From: Atribacterota bacterium
GTDB taxonomy: Bacteria > Atribacterota > Phoenicimicrobiia > Phoenicimicrobiales > Phoenicimicrobiaceae
DNA length: 28,549 nucleotides
Direction of reading: 5' to 3'
NCBI GenBank assembly: GCA_030666935.1
Contig: DAOUWX010000006.1
Span: 1-28,549, forward strand
The notes under the pieces are model-generated. The model made no database searches, was not told where the DNA came from, and saw only the letters and a program-made list of their open reading frames with translations. Both the position numbers and the translations under genes were made by a program. Below are positions 1 through 6,954 of the stretch, piece after piece; positions within the stretch are counted from its first letter, which is position 1, and each line of letters begins with the position of its first letter.

Positions 1-541
1 CATCATTATGTTTTTTATAGATATCTAACATATCATCTCTAACAAAAGCTTCTCCACCGGAAATGACGTAGAAATAGGTGCCCATTTCTTTAGCTTCAGT
101 TATAACCTTATCTACATACTCATAGGGGAGGTCATCTTTTTTAGAATAATCTCCGGCATAACAACCGGTACATCTGAGATTACATCTCATGGTGGGACTA
201 ATTACTATAGTAGCAGGGCAAGGAATGCCTTCTTTTTTTTCAAAATTATCTCTATTTTTTGGCCCCAGCAAAATATAATTAATCATAAAATTTAAAATCA
301 TTTTATCCCGAACATTGGGATGGATTTCCTTTAATGCTTTTTGGGCGAGAAAATAAGCAGGAGCTTTGTCTTCAAACATTTTTCTGACCTTGCCTATTTC
401 GGGTTTGAACTTGGGGGCGATTCTTTCTGCCGCATAGGTCAATCGAATAAGATTCTCATCAGAGGTATTACCCAGGGCTTTCATAATAAGATTTACAGTC
501 TGTTTGGTAGTGTAATTTTTAAACTTTTCTAAATAATCCAT
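1..541 (-). CDS. Radical SAM protein, 5' part (cut by window edge)
   Basis: The first 180 codons of a radical SAM enzyme run off the left edge. The start ATG (539-541) has a strong AGGAGG ribosome site upstream. About 110 residues of helical N-terminal sequence lead to a canonical CX3CX2C cluster motif (C120, C124, C127, context MRCNLRCTGCYAG), followed by the SAM-contacting ISGGEAF motif near the edge. The family uses a [4Fe-4S] cluster to cleave S-adenosylmethionine; the CxGCYA context resembles the SPASM/heme-biosynthesis-like branch, but the diagnostic C-terminus is missing, so no substrate can be named. It lies 45 bp behind the membrane-anchored HTH gene on the same strand with no promoter or terminator visible between them, so the two are probably co-transcribed. 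Confidence 0.88.
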   Translation of the reverse strand, partial: MDYLEKFKNYTTKQTVNLIMKALGNTSDENLIRLTYAAERIAPKFKPEIGKVRKMFEDKAPAYFLAQKALKEIHPNVRDKMILNFMINYILLGPKNRDNFEKKEGIPCPATIVISPTMRCNLRCTGCYAGDYSKKDDLPYEYVDKVITEAKEMGTYFYVISGGEAFVRDDMLDIYKKHND

Positions 542-586
542 GATGTTTTCCTCCTATAAAAAAATTCTAAAATTACTTTAAAAAAT

Positions 587-1342
587 TTACTCTTTGTTTT
601 TTATATTAATTTCGTCGAAAGTTTCTTTTAGGAAATCTAATAATGATTTTTGCTCTTCTTTATCCATCTGAGAAACATATTGATTATAGGTTTGAATGTA
701 ATCTGCATATTCATCCAGGTTATCATTTGGGCTGGTTATATAGTTTGGAATTTTATTAATATATTTGGTTAGAACTCCAAAACACATTCCTACAAAGACA
801 ATCAGAGCTAATTCAATATAGGTACTTGTTGCATCGGCAGGAATCACTTGGCTTAATAATTTTATCTCAGCTATCCCCTCGGTAATTTTTTTAATAAGAA
901 GGATTAAAATAAGCAATACACAAGCACAAAAAATAAGGGGAGATTTAGTTTGTAAGGCTTCTTTGAACAGTTCTTTTAGGTTAAACTTTCCTTTAATTCT
1001 CTCAAATTTTTGAATAATATCGGTTTTTAATTTATTAAGCTCGGTTGCTTTTGTGGAAAGTTTCCTTTGGGGAAGAATAGAGACAGTGTACCCCTTTTTA
1101 GTAGGGAAGAAGGTTATGGTAGAACGGCCCAATTTTCCCCATTTACAATTTTCTGATTCTGGGATTAGGTATTCTACTTCCAGGAGATTTTCTTTACGGA
1201 GCAATTGCAACATATCATAGGCAGTCCATTTGCTTACCCCCATTTTTTTAGCTACTTCTGAATAATGAATGGGAGAACTTTTCTCTTGGTATAAATCGAT
1301 TAAAGTATGTAAAAACTCTTTTTGCCTCGTGGTAATTTTCAT
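587..1342 (-). CDS. Winged-helix regulator with two transmembrane segments
   Basis: This is a 251-residue protein. Residues 1-90 look like a winged helix-turn-helix: HYSEVAKKMGVSKWTAYDML (about 26-45) as the HTH, then a wing-like stretch with GRSTITFFPTKKG. Two hydrophobic helices follow at about 135-150 and 175-193, then a charged C-terminal tail. The layout suggests a DNA-binding domain tethered to the membrane, with both ends likely cytoplasmic (inference). I do not recognise a named family. It is first gene of a probable two-gene operon with the radical SAM gene at 541-1 and has its own promoter at 1404-1431. The ribosome site GGGAGG is well placed before the ATG. It may control the operon, but the DNA target and signal are unknown. 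Confidence 0.75.
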   Translation of the reverse strand: MKITTRQKEFLHTLIDLYQEKSSPIHYSEVAKKMGVSKWTAYDMLQLLRKENLLEVEYLIPESENCKWGKLGRSTITFFPTKKGYTVSILPQRKLSTKATELNKLKTDIIQKFERIKGKFNLKELFKEALQTKSPLIFCACVLLILILLIKKITEGIAEIKLLSQVIPADATSTYIELALIVFVGMCFGVLTKYINKIPNYITSPNDNLDEYADYIQTYNQYVSQMDKEEQKSLLDFLKETFDEINIKNKE

Positions 1343-1403
1343 AATAAAAACCTCCCAAAAGACCCAAAAAGTAATTGAAAAAAAATTACATCTTTATAAA
1401 TTC

Positions 1404-1431
1404 ATTATACTACTTAATTGAAATTTTGCAA
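1404..1431 (-). promoter_or_regulatory. Sigma-70-type promoter for the HTH/radical SAM operon
   Basis: On the minus strand the sequence reads TTGCAA, a 16-bp spacer, then TATAAT (plus-strand positions 1426-1431 and 1404-1409). It lies about 60 bp before the start codon at 1342 in an AT-rich gap. Confidence 0.55.
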
Positions 1432-1545
1432 ATTTTTAGAGAAAGTTGATAAAAGAAAATTGGAAGAAATACAAAGGAATAAGGGTATATTGCATATGAC
1501 TCCATTATTTTTTAATAATATTTTTTGAATATCCGAATAAAAGAT

Positions 1546-1574
1546 TTTGGTATTATGATAAAAAGTATTATAAT
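1546..1574 (+). promoter_or_regulatory. Candidate promoter for the small peptide and nitroreductase
   Basis: A perfect TATAAT at 1569-1574 has a weak TTTGGT 17 bp upstream (1546-1551). It sits in the 319-bp divergent gap 1343-1661. The 16-mer AAAAAGTATTATAATT around the -10 recurs exactly at 6850-6865 before polX. The rest of the gap shows a purine-rich ribosome-site-like GGGAGGAG at about 1602-1610 with no start codon at a usable distance. Confidence 0.4.
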
Positions 1575-1661
1575 TGTATTAAATATTTCTCTCTTTCTTA
1601 AGGGAGGAGAATAGACAATAAGGTACGAAAATTATTGATAAATAGAAAGGAGAAAAGTTTG

Positions 1662-1772
1662 ATGAAGAAAGAAAAAGAAACTTTAGAAAATTCTGAAGCA
1701 CAGGATGAATTAAAAGAATTAGATAATCTGGAAGATTCATTAGAAACAGAAGATTTAAAAAAACTAGATTAA
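1662..1772 (+). CDS. 36-residue acidic peptide of unknown function
   Basis: An ATG preceded by AAAGGAGAAAAG opens a 36-codon frame ending in TAA. The peptide starts MKKEKETLENSEAQDE, contains about 14 Asp/Glu and 8 Lys, and has no aromatic residue; it would be helical or disordered and soluble. It ends 22 bp before the nitroreductase start, whose own GAGGAGG ribosome site lies in the gap, so the two are probably one transcript. I do not recognise it. The ribosome site and clean frame support translation, but so short and biased a frame could also arise by chance. Confidence 0.45.
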   Translation: MKKEKETLENSEAQDELKELDNLEDSLETEDLKKLD

Positions 1773-1794
1773 AAATTCAAGAGGAGGAAACAGA

Positions 1795-2307
1795 ATGGTA
1801 TTAGAAGCAATTAAAAAAAGACAGAGTGTCCGCAGTTATCAGGATAAAGAAATTCCAGAGGAGATACTTCAGCAAATTTTAGAAGCCGGTAGATTAGCCC
1901 CTTCGGCAAAAAATACTCAATCCTGGAAATTTATAGTGGTCAAAGATGGAAATTTAAGAAAAAAATTGGTTCCTGCCTGCAAAAACCAAGAATTCGTGGG
2001 AAAGGCTCCGGTAGTTATTGCGGGGTGTGGAACTAATCCTAATTATGTAATGTCCAATGGAGAACAGGCTTATTCTATAGATTTAGCTATTGCTCTGGAC
2101 CATATGAGTTTGGAGGCAGCCTCCCTAGGATTGGGGACCTGCTGGATAGGAGCTTTCTATCAGAAGCAGGTTAAAGAAATATTGGATGTTCCCGAAGATG
2201 TGCGGATAGTTAACCTACTAACTTTGGGTTATTCTGAAAAATTAGGGCCTAAAACCGGGAGAAAACCTTTATCGGAAATCATTTGTTACGATAAGTATTC
2301 TTTATAG
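1795..2307 (+). CDS. Nitroreductase-family FMN oxidoreductase
   Basis: This 170-residue protein matches the short, single-domain nitroreductase fold. The FMN-phosphate motif RQSVRSY (R9, S11, R13) is at the N-terminus, APSAKNTQSW at about 36-45 is the second flavin-contacting segment, and GLGTCWIGAF at about 112-121 is the family's C-terminal glycine motif. Members are FMN homodimers that use NAD(P)H to reduce nitro compounds, quinones or other small electrophiles; the physiological substrate cannot be read from sequence. The ribosome site GAGGAGG supports the ATG. It follows the 36-residue peptide gene and ends about 60 bp before a strong bidirectional hairpin. Confidence 0.9.
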   Translation: MVLEAIKKRQSVRSYQDKEIPEEILQQILEAGRLAPSAKNTQSWKFIVVKDGNLRKKLVPACKNQEFVGKAPVVIAGCGTNPNYVMSNGEQAYSIDLAIALDHMSLEAASLGLGTCWIGAFYQKQVKEILDVPEDVRIVNLLTLGYSEKLGPKTGRKPLSEIICYDKYSL

Positions 2308-2367
2308 AATTTTACTATTTTGGCTTTGTTAGAGAATGGTCTTTTGATAAACTATTTTTAAAGATAA

Positions 2368-2410
2368 CAAGGGCAGACATAGGGTCTGCCCTTGCATAAT
2401 TTATTTTTTA
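2368..2410. terminator. Intrinsic terminator between convergent genes
   Basis: An 11-bp perfect stem CAAGGGCAGAC (2368-2378) / GTCTGCCCTTG (2384-2394) with a 5-nt loop is followed by an AT-rich, T-rich tract. It can serve the nitroreductase (plus) and the PPC-domain gene ending at 2408 (minus), which has A-rich sequence on the other side. Confidence 0.8.
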
Positions 2411-2827
2411 TTTAAATAAGAGATTTAATCCTACTTCTTTGTTAAATCCTCTTTCTATTTCTCCATCAATTTCCTCAATTATAATTTCCCCAGTTCCGCT
2501 AATAATAGCAGAAGTTAAGTGTCCTCCGTAGGCATTATATTTAGAATCGGATAAACCAATATGCAGATGAAGATATATTTCTCCATTCATGGTAGAGATA
2601 TTTCCAGATAAATTGGTAATTTCGTAGTCTCCAATCAATTCCCGGGATTGATATTGTTTACTCTTGGTGTTAAAAAGTCCGACGGTTACTCTATTGGCAG
2701 CCCCGATTCCACTAAGTGAGCTTAATTTTATTTTATTATCTTCACATATCTTTTTTATGGTTTGGATAACTTCTTCTCCTTTATCGATTCTTACTACCCA
2801 TTTGTTCCCAAATTTTTTAAATTTCAT
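2408..2827 (-). CDS. PPC/DUF296 domain protein
   Basis: This 139-residue protein is a stand-alone PPC (DUF296) domain. Family marks are the start KFGNKWVVRIDKGEEV, the SLSGIGAANRVTVGLF segment (about 37-52), and the histidine-bearing core LHLHIGLSD plus GGHL (H87, H89, H103), which in crystal structures of the family binds metal at trimer interfaces. Plant relatives carry AT-hook DNA-binding regions; the bacterial stand-alone form is often annotated as DNA-binding, but its role is not established. An AGGAGG ribosome site precedes the ATG. It lies downstream of, and on the same strand as, the Nif3 gene, separated by 190 bp of repeats. Confidence 0.85.
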   Translation of the reverse strand: MKFKKFGNKWVVRIDKGEEVIQTIKKICEDNKIKLSSLSGIGAANRVTVGLFNTKSKQYQSRELIGDYEITNLSGNISTMNGEIYLHLHIGLSDSKYNAYGGHLTSAIISGTGEIIIEEIDGEIERGFNKEVGLNLLFK

Positions 2828-2853
2828 ATCTTTCCTCCTATCTTTTTATTAAT

Positions 2854-2885
2854 TTACCAATCTGCCAATTTACCAATTCCCCAAT
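2854..2885. repeat. Four tandem 8-bp units ending in CCAAT
   Basis: The units are TTACCAAT, CTGCCAAT, TTACCAAT and TCCCCAAT, back to back. They sit in the gap between the PPC and Nif3 genes and have no coding potential. Confidence 0.7.
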
Positions 2886-2946
2886 TAATTAGTCGTTAGT
2901 GTAAAACGGCTTTAGGGTTTTTTAGTTCACTGTAAAGTTTTTTTCA

Positions 2947-3016
2947 AACTTGTAACTCGCAACCCGTAACTTGAAACTTCTTTACTTATTACTTATCACA
3001 CATTACTTGTTACTTA
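2947..3016. repeat. Ten tandem degenerate 7-bp units
   Basis: The stretch reads in strict 7-bp phase: AACTTGT, AACTCGC, AACCCGT, AACTTGA, AACTTCT, TTACTTA, TTACTTA, TCACACA, TTACTTG, TTACTTA. It ends one base before the Nif3 stop codon. A different 7-bp repeat is found at 23561-23587. Confidence 0.75.
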
Positions 3017-3017
3017 C

Positions 3018-4109
3018 TTACAGTAATTTGTACGGTGACTCCATTTTTTTGCTTTTAATTAATATATCTTTATGAATTCCTAATATTATCAATTGCTCAT
3101 AAAGGGCCTCAACAAAGAATTTTTCGGTATCAAAATGTTCAACATCTAAAACGTTCAGTTCCAATTCTTTAGCCCGAAGTGCAGTATGATATGTAATATC
3201 TCCGGTTATGTAAAAGTCAACATTATTGCAGCTAACTTGTTCCAAGAGAGAGCCTCCTGATCCTGTACAAAGGGCTACCTTTTTTATTTTTCGGTTATTA
3301 GATTTAATAAGTCTTATATAGCGGGCTTGGAGCCGATTTTTCACTTCCAGGGAGAATTTAGAAATTTCTACTTCTTTATCTATCTCTCCGAATATGCCTA
3401 TCCCATACGAAGGTTTTGTTTTAAGTTCGTATATATCATAAGCCGGTTCTTCGTAAGGATGATTATCTTTCATTGTTTGTATAACTGAATCTAAATTTCT
3501 TTCGGCTACCAGAGTTTCAATTTTCATCTCCCGAACCTCTTCTTTTTCTCCTATTTTTCCGATGAAAGGGTTAGTCCCTTCCATGGGTTTAAAAGTTCCT
3601 TTTCCGGCAATATTAAAAGATGTTTCAGTGTACTTGCCAATTTTTCCTGCTCCTGCTCCAAAGATTGCCCCGCTTACCTTATCGGCATATTGTGTAGGTA
3701 CATATACTGCAAATTTAAAAACCTTTTCCGCACTACCCTGCACAGGAGAAATTTTCTTTATTCCCAATAAATTAGCTACATAATCATTTAACCCGCCTTC
3801 GGCAAGGTCATAGTTGGTATGCATTGCCATAAGATTGATTTGACCGGTGATGACCTGATAGAGCAGGGGATTTTTCTGCTTGGTAATCTGTTTTAAAGGA
3901 GAAAAGAGAAGGGGATGATGGGCAATAATTAAATTTGCCTTATTTTCTATAGCTTCATTCAAGACACCTTGAGTTACATCTAAGGATAGTAATATTTTTG
4001 TTACAGGGGCATCAAGGTCGGCAAATTGAATACCGCTATTATCAAAACTTTCCTGTAAGAAAAAAGGAGCAATTTTATCTAAATTATTTAAAAGATTTCT
4101 TACCTTCAT
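3018..4109 (-). CDS. Nif3-family dinuclear metal protein (YqfO type)
   Basis: This is a 363-residue Nif3/DUF34 protein. Metal-ligand motifs are present: AHHPLLF (H64, H65), MHTNYD (H97, D101), and near the C-terminus GDITYH and the LDVEHFDTEKF segment. The length and the inserted middle region (about 130-245, including HPYEEPAYDIY) match the long YqfO form, where a PII/CutA-like domain is inserted in the Nif3 core. The family is often labelled GTP cyclohydrolase I type 2, but in most bacteria the biochemical role is unproven. It is divergently transcribed from the TrhP gene across a 130-bp AT-rich gap. Confidence 0.92.
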   Translation of the reverse strand: MKVRNLLNNLDKIAPFFLQESFDNSGIQFADLDAPVTKILLSLDVTQGVLNEAIENKANLIIAHHPLLFSPLKQITKQKNPLLYQVITGQINLMAMHTNYDLAEGGLNDYVANLLGIKKISPVQGSAEKVFKFAVYVPTQYADKVSGAIFGAGAGKIGKYTETSFNIAGKGTFKPMEGTNPFIGKIGEKEEVREMKIETLVAERNLDSVIQTMKDNHPYEEPAYDIYELKTKPSYGIGIFGEIDKEVEISKFSLEVKNRLQARYIRLIKSNNRKIKKVALCTGSGGSLLEQVSCNNVDFYITGDITYHTALRAKELELNVLDVEHFDTEKFFVEALYEQLIILGIHKDILIKSKKMESPYKLL

Positions 4110-4239
4110 TTTTTTGTCCTCCCCTGCCTATATTAGCTTAATTGATTAAAACTATGTTATCATTATAATATATTTTCTAAAATTTAAAAATAAAATAATA
4201 AAAAATAAGGAAATTAATTCAATTAAAAGGAGACAAGGG

Positions 4240-5469
4240 ATGAAAAGACCGGAGTTATTAGCCCCGGCTGGTAGTTTGGAAAAATTAAAGATTGCGATTA
4301 TTTACGGGGCTGATGCAGTATATTTAGGCGGCGAGAATTTCGGATTAAGAGCAGGTGCAAAAAACTTTACTCTAGAGCAATTAACAGAAGGAATAAAGTT
4401 TGCGCATGATAGAGGGAAAAGGGTTTACCTTACTCTTAATATTATATCCCACAATGAAGACCTGGTAGGATTGCCCGAATATGTAGTTAAATTAAAGGAA
4501 TTGGACTTGGATGCGGTAATAATTTCAGACCCGGGGGTACTCAAAATAGTTAAGAAGATTATCCCGGAGATGGAGATTCATCTAAGCACCCAGGCAAGTA
4601 CTACTAATTATGCAGCGGTAAATTTCTGGTATGAACAGGGGGTTAGAAGAATAATTCTGGCTCGGGAATTATCTTTGGAAGAGATAAAAGAAATAATAAA
4701 AAAATCTCCTCCTGATATGAAAATTGAAACCTTTATACATGGAGCTATGTGTATATCCTATTCGGGCAGATGCCTGTTAAGCAATTATATGGTAAGTCGG
4801 GATGCCAACAGAGGAGATTGTGCACATTCCTGTAGATGGAAATATTATCTTATGGAAGAGACAAGACCGGGGGAATATTTTCCGGTATATGAGGATGAGA
4901 AAGGGGCTTATTTTTTTAATTCCAAAGATTTATGCATGATAGAACACCTTCCTTCATTGATAGAAGCGGGAATTTCGGTTTTTAAGATTGAAGGGAGAAT
5001 GAAAAGTTCATATTATGTAGCTACTGTGGTTAAGGCTTATCGGCAGCTTATTGATAGTTATCTTTCAAAACCGAAGGAATATTTTTGCGATGAAAAATGG
5101 TTGGATGAGATAAAAAAAGTGAGCCATAGATATTTTACTACCGGATTTTACCTTGCTAAACCAAGCGGCAAAGAACAAAGGTATGATAGCAGTGCCTATA
5201 TCAAGACTTATGATTTTACCGGACTGATACTTGACTATAATAAGGACAATCAGGTAGCTACCATAGAACAGAAAAACAGAATATTTACAGGAGATGAAAT
5301 TGAAATATTTGGTCCGGATGATGATTTTTTCACCCAGAGAATTGAGAAAATGTGGGACGAAGATGGGGAAGAGATAGAAGTTGCCCCCCATGCTAAACAA
5401 ATTATCAGAATTAAAATGTCTAAACCGGTGAAACTCTGGTATATCATAAGAAAAAATAATAAAACTTAA
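4240..5469 (+). CDS. trhP: U32-family protein, TrhP-like tRNA hydroxylation factor
   Basis: This 409-residue protein begins with the U32 signature RPELLAPAGSLEKLK and the barrel segment GADAVYLGGENFGLRAGAKNF. The central cysteine signature FIHGAMCISYSGRCLLSNY...GDCAHSCRW (C171, C178, C194, C198) is what U32 members use to bind an iron-sulfur cluster. The length and the beta-barrel-like C-terminal domain after about residue 325 match TrhP (YegQ/YrrO), which takes part in prephenate-dependent 5-hydroxyuridine formation at tRNA position 34. Older annotation calls it a collagenase-like peptidase. There is no partner gene here. AAAGGAGACAAGGG is a good ribosome site. Confidence 0.87.
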   Translation: MKRPELLAPAGSLEKLKIAIIYGADAVYLGGENFGLRAGAKNFTLEQLTEGIKFAHDRGKRVYLTLNIISHNEDLVGLPEYVVKLKELDLDAVIISDPGVLKIVKKIIPEMEIHLSTQASTTNYAAVNFWYEQGVRRIILARELSLEEIKEIIKKSPPDMKIETFIHGAMCISYSGRCLLSNYMVSRDANRGDCAHSCRWKYYLMEETRPGEYFPVYEDEKGAYFFNSKDLCMIEHLPSLIEAGISVFKIEGRMKSSYYVATVVKAYRQLIDSYLSKPKEYFCDEKWLDEIKKVSHRYFTTGFYLAKPSGKEQRYDSSAYIKTYDFTGLILDYNKDNQVATIEQKNRIFTGDEIEIFGPDDDFFTQRIEKMWDEDGEEIEVAPHAKQIIRIKMSKPVKLWYIIRKNNKT

Positions 5470-5474
5470 AAATT

Positions 5475-5495
5475 CACTCAATATTCAATTGAGTG
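5475..5495. other. Small hairpin after the TrhP gene
   Basis: A perfect 8-bp stem CACTCAAT / ATTGAGTG encloses a 5-nt loop just after the TrhP stop codon. No T-tract follows, so it is more likely a 3' end stabiliser than an intrinsic terminator. Confidence 0.5.
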
Positions 5496-5546
5496 TTAGG
5501 TGGTAATGTAATTTTAGCTACTCCTATATCATTTTCGCTCCACTTA

Positions 5547-5623
5547 TGTCATTCCCTCGAAAGAGGGAATCTATCTTTGCTAAGCGTTGTGCTTATGAAT
5601 TCTGTATAAAGTGCAGAATGACA
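5547..5623. repeat. Palindromic intergenic repeat element, 77 bp
   Basis: The outer ends TGTCATTC (5547-5554) and GAATGACA (5616-5623) are exact inverted repeats. Inside is a perfect 8-bp stem with a GAAA tetraloop (ATTCCCTC/GAGGGAAT, 5551-5570), an AAGC/GCTT hairpin and ATTCTG/CAGAAT. The ends and the CCCTCGAAAGAGGG core resemble the widespread TCATTCCC-type bacterial intergenic palindromes. It encodes nothing and lies between convergent trhP and UDG genes. Confidence 0.65.
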
Positions 5624-5638
5624 AAAATAAAAATAATT

Positions 5639-6226
5639 TTAAAGTTCATCAATAGCTTTTTTAAGAGTTATTATATCTTTCCAGGTTAGGTCTTTAGGGC
5701 TGCCCGGGTAAGTTGCTTCGTTTCTTAATAAGTAGCTGGGATGAAACATAGGAAATATTTTTATCTCACCTATCCAATCAAACCATTGACCTCGAATTTT
5801 AGTGATTCCCTGAGTGGTTTCTAAAAGATATTGAGTAGGGACATTCCCCAGTGTAACAATGATTTTAGGATTGATTAAAGCAATTTGAGTTTCTAAATAA
5901 GGAAGACAAGTTTCTATCTCGCTTTTAGAAGGATTACGATTAGCCGGTGGTCGGCATTTCAACATATTAGTTATAAATATGTCTTCCCTTTTTATATCAA
6001 CTGACTGTAGAATTTTAGTCAAAAGTTGGCCAGCCTTGCCCACAAAAGGTTTGCCTTTGAGGTCTTCCTCTTCTCCCGGTGCCTCTCCGATAAACATTAC
6101 TTTAGATTTTGCATTTCCCTCTCCGGGGACAACCCTAGTGCGGGAAAGATACAAAGGACATTTCTTACAATTTTTACATTCTTCTGCCACTTCTTCTATA
6201 GTAAGTGGATTAAGATTTTTAGGCAT
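5639..6226 (-). CDS. udg: Uracil-DNA glycosylase, family 4
   Basis: This 195-residue protein removes uracil from DNA. Four cysteines placed as in family 4 (C17, C20, C91, C107) would ligate a [4Fe-4S] cluster. Motif A is GEAPGEEED (about 48-56), followed by GKPFVGKAGQLL, the KCRPPANRNP segment, and the HPSYLLRN motif (about 162-169) near the C-terminus. I chose ATG at 6226 rather than the TTG one codon upstream because GGGGAG then lies 8 nt away. The family is common in thermophiles and anaerobes lacking family-1 UDG. PolX, another base-excision-repair enzyme, is encoded 730 bp away on the other strand, but the two are not co-transcribed. Confidence 0.93.
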   Translation of the reverse strand: MPKNLNPLTIEEVAEECKNCKKCPLYLSRTRVVPGEGNAKSKVMFIGEAPGEEEDLKGKPFVGKAGQLLTKILQSVDIKREDIFITNMLKCRPPANRNPSKSEIETCLPYLETQIALINPKIIVTLGNVPTQYLLETTQGITKIRGQWFDWIGEIKIFPMFHPSYLLRNEATYPGSPKDLTWKDIITLKKAIDEL

Positions 6227-6351
6227 CAATTTTACTCCCCTTTATTTTAATTATTGAAGTAAACATTAATGAAAAGAACCACTGATAATTATTTTAGATA
6301 ATTAAATATTTTTAAATTTTAATAATTTTACCATTTTTTTATACTTTTTAG

Positions 6352-6551
6352 CAAGCAACTAAGAGGAAGGTCTCTAATAAGGGGTTAAGATTATATTATC
6401 CAAAAAAGAGAAAAAGAGAGGAATGAAAAAACTGATTTTTATCTAAGCAAGGTAGATAAGCATATATAGAATTAGAGGATTATTAGTTTTTATAGGAAAA
6501 AATAGCAAGGTCTTAAAACGCAGTAAATATAAGGGTTTCTGCGTTTTTTTA
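6352..6551 (+). ncRNA. Candidate structured RNA of about 200 nt
   Basis: No gene fits 6230-6954. Within it TATACT (6340-6345, no good -35) precedes a stretch that folds into a long interrupted rod: AACTAA (6357-6362) with TTAGTT (6483-6488), CTCTAAT (6372-6378) with ATTAGAG (6471-6477), and a terminal hairpin TTATCTA/TAGATAA (6439-6459). It ends at a convincing terminator (6515-6551). Length and rod shape recall 6S RNA, but I cannot see a conserved 6S bubble. A long 5' leader or chance pairing in AT-rich DNA are alternatives. Confidence 0.25.
6515..6551 (+). terminator. Intrinsic terminator with no gene upstream
   Basis: The stem AAAACGCAG (6515-6523) / CTGCGTTTT (6539-6547) has 9 perfect base pairs and a 15-nt loop, followed by T's through 6550. 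The nearest gene ending upstream on the plus strand is trhP, more than 1 kb away, so it must end some other transcript. Confidence 0.7.
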
Positions 6552-6615
6552 TTATAAGGGATGTTAGTAGTGTTTCTAAAATAGGGAGAAAATAGGGTAA
6601 AAAAGTACTAAAAGT

Positions 6616-6652
6616 GGCATTTTTAGGAGGCTAAAAGCCTTGCAAAATAAGG
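6616..6652. repeat. Degenerate repeat copy 1
   Basis: The copy runs GGC..TTTTTAG..AGGC-TAAAA-GCCTT..AAAATAAGG and contains an AGGC/GCCT mini-hairpin. A diverged second copy lies at 6737-6777. Confidence 0.45.
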
Positions 6653-6736
6653 ATCTTAGCGAAATACGGTCATAACGACGTTTCTTGAGGTGGCCTAAGG
6701 TGATTGGCTATGTTTTTTAAAATTGGCGCTTAAAAG

Positions 6737-6777
6737 GGCTTATTTTAGATGTAGGCGAAAAGCCTTATTTTATAAGG
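6737..6777. repeat. Degenerate repeat copy 2
   Basis: The copy runs GGC..ATTTTAG..AGGC-GAAAA-GCCTT..TTATAAGG in the same orientation as 6616-6652, with the same AGGC/GCCT hairpin at its centre. The 84 bp between the copies show no repeat. Confidence 0.45.
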
Positions 6778-6858
6778 GTTTGAGTGGGGTTAAATTTGAA
6801 AGCATTATAAAAAAGAGGAAGTTTAAGAGTTTTATAGAATATATATGGCAAAAAGTAT

Positions 6859-6864
6859 TATAAT
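6859..6864 (+). promoter_or_regulatory. Candidate -10 element for polX
   Basis: TATAAT lies about 90 bp before the polX start, in the same 16-mer AAAAAGTATTATAATT found at 1560-1575. No clear -35 is visible 17 bp upstream (AGAATA). Confidence 0.35.
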
Positions 6865-6954
6865 TAGAAAAATAGTTTGTGATTGTAGACGCTATATAAA
6901 AAAAGAAAATAAGGTGATAGAAATTTTGCTATATAATAATGGGGGGCGAGGGAG

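Noticed and set aside
2854..3016. CRISPR-like array
   Set aside because: The repeat units are only 7-8 bp with no spacers, so this is a simple tandem repeat.
5065..5481. 138-codon minus-strand open frame within trhP
   Set aside because: It is antisense to the TrhP C-terminal domain, hydrophobic only because of the complement of charged codons.
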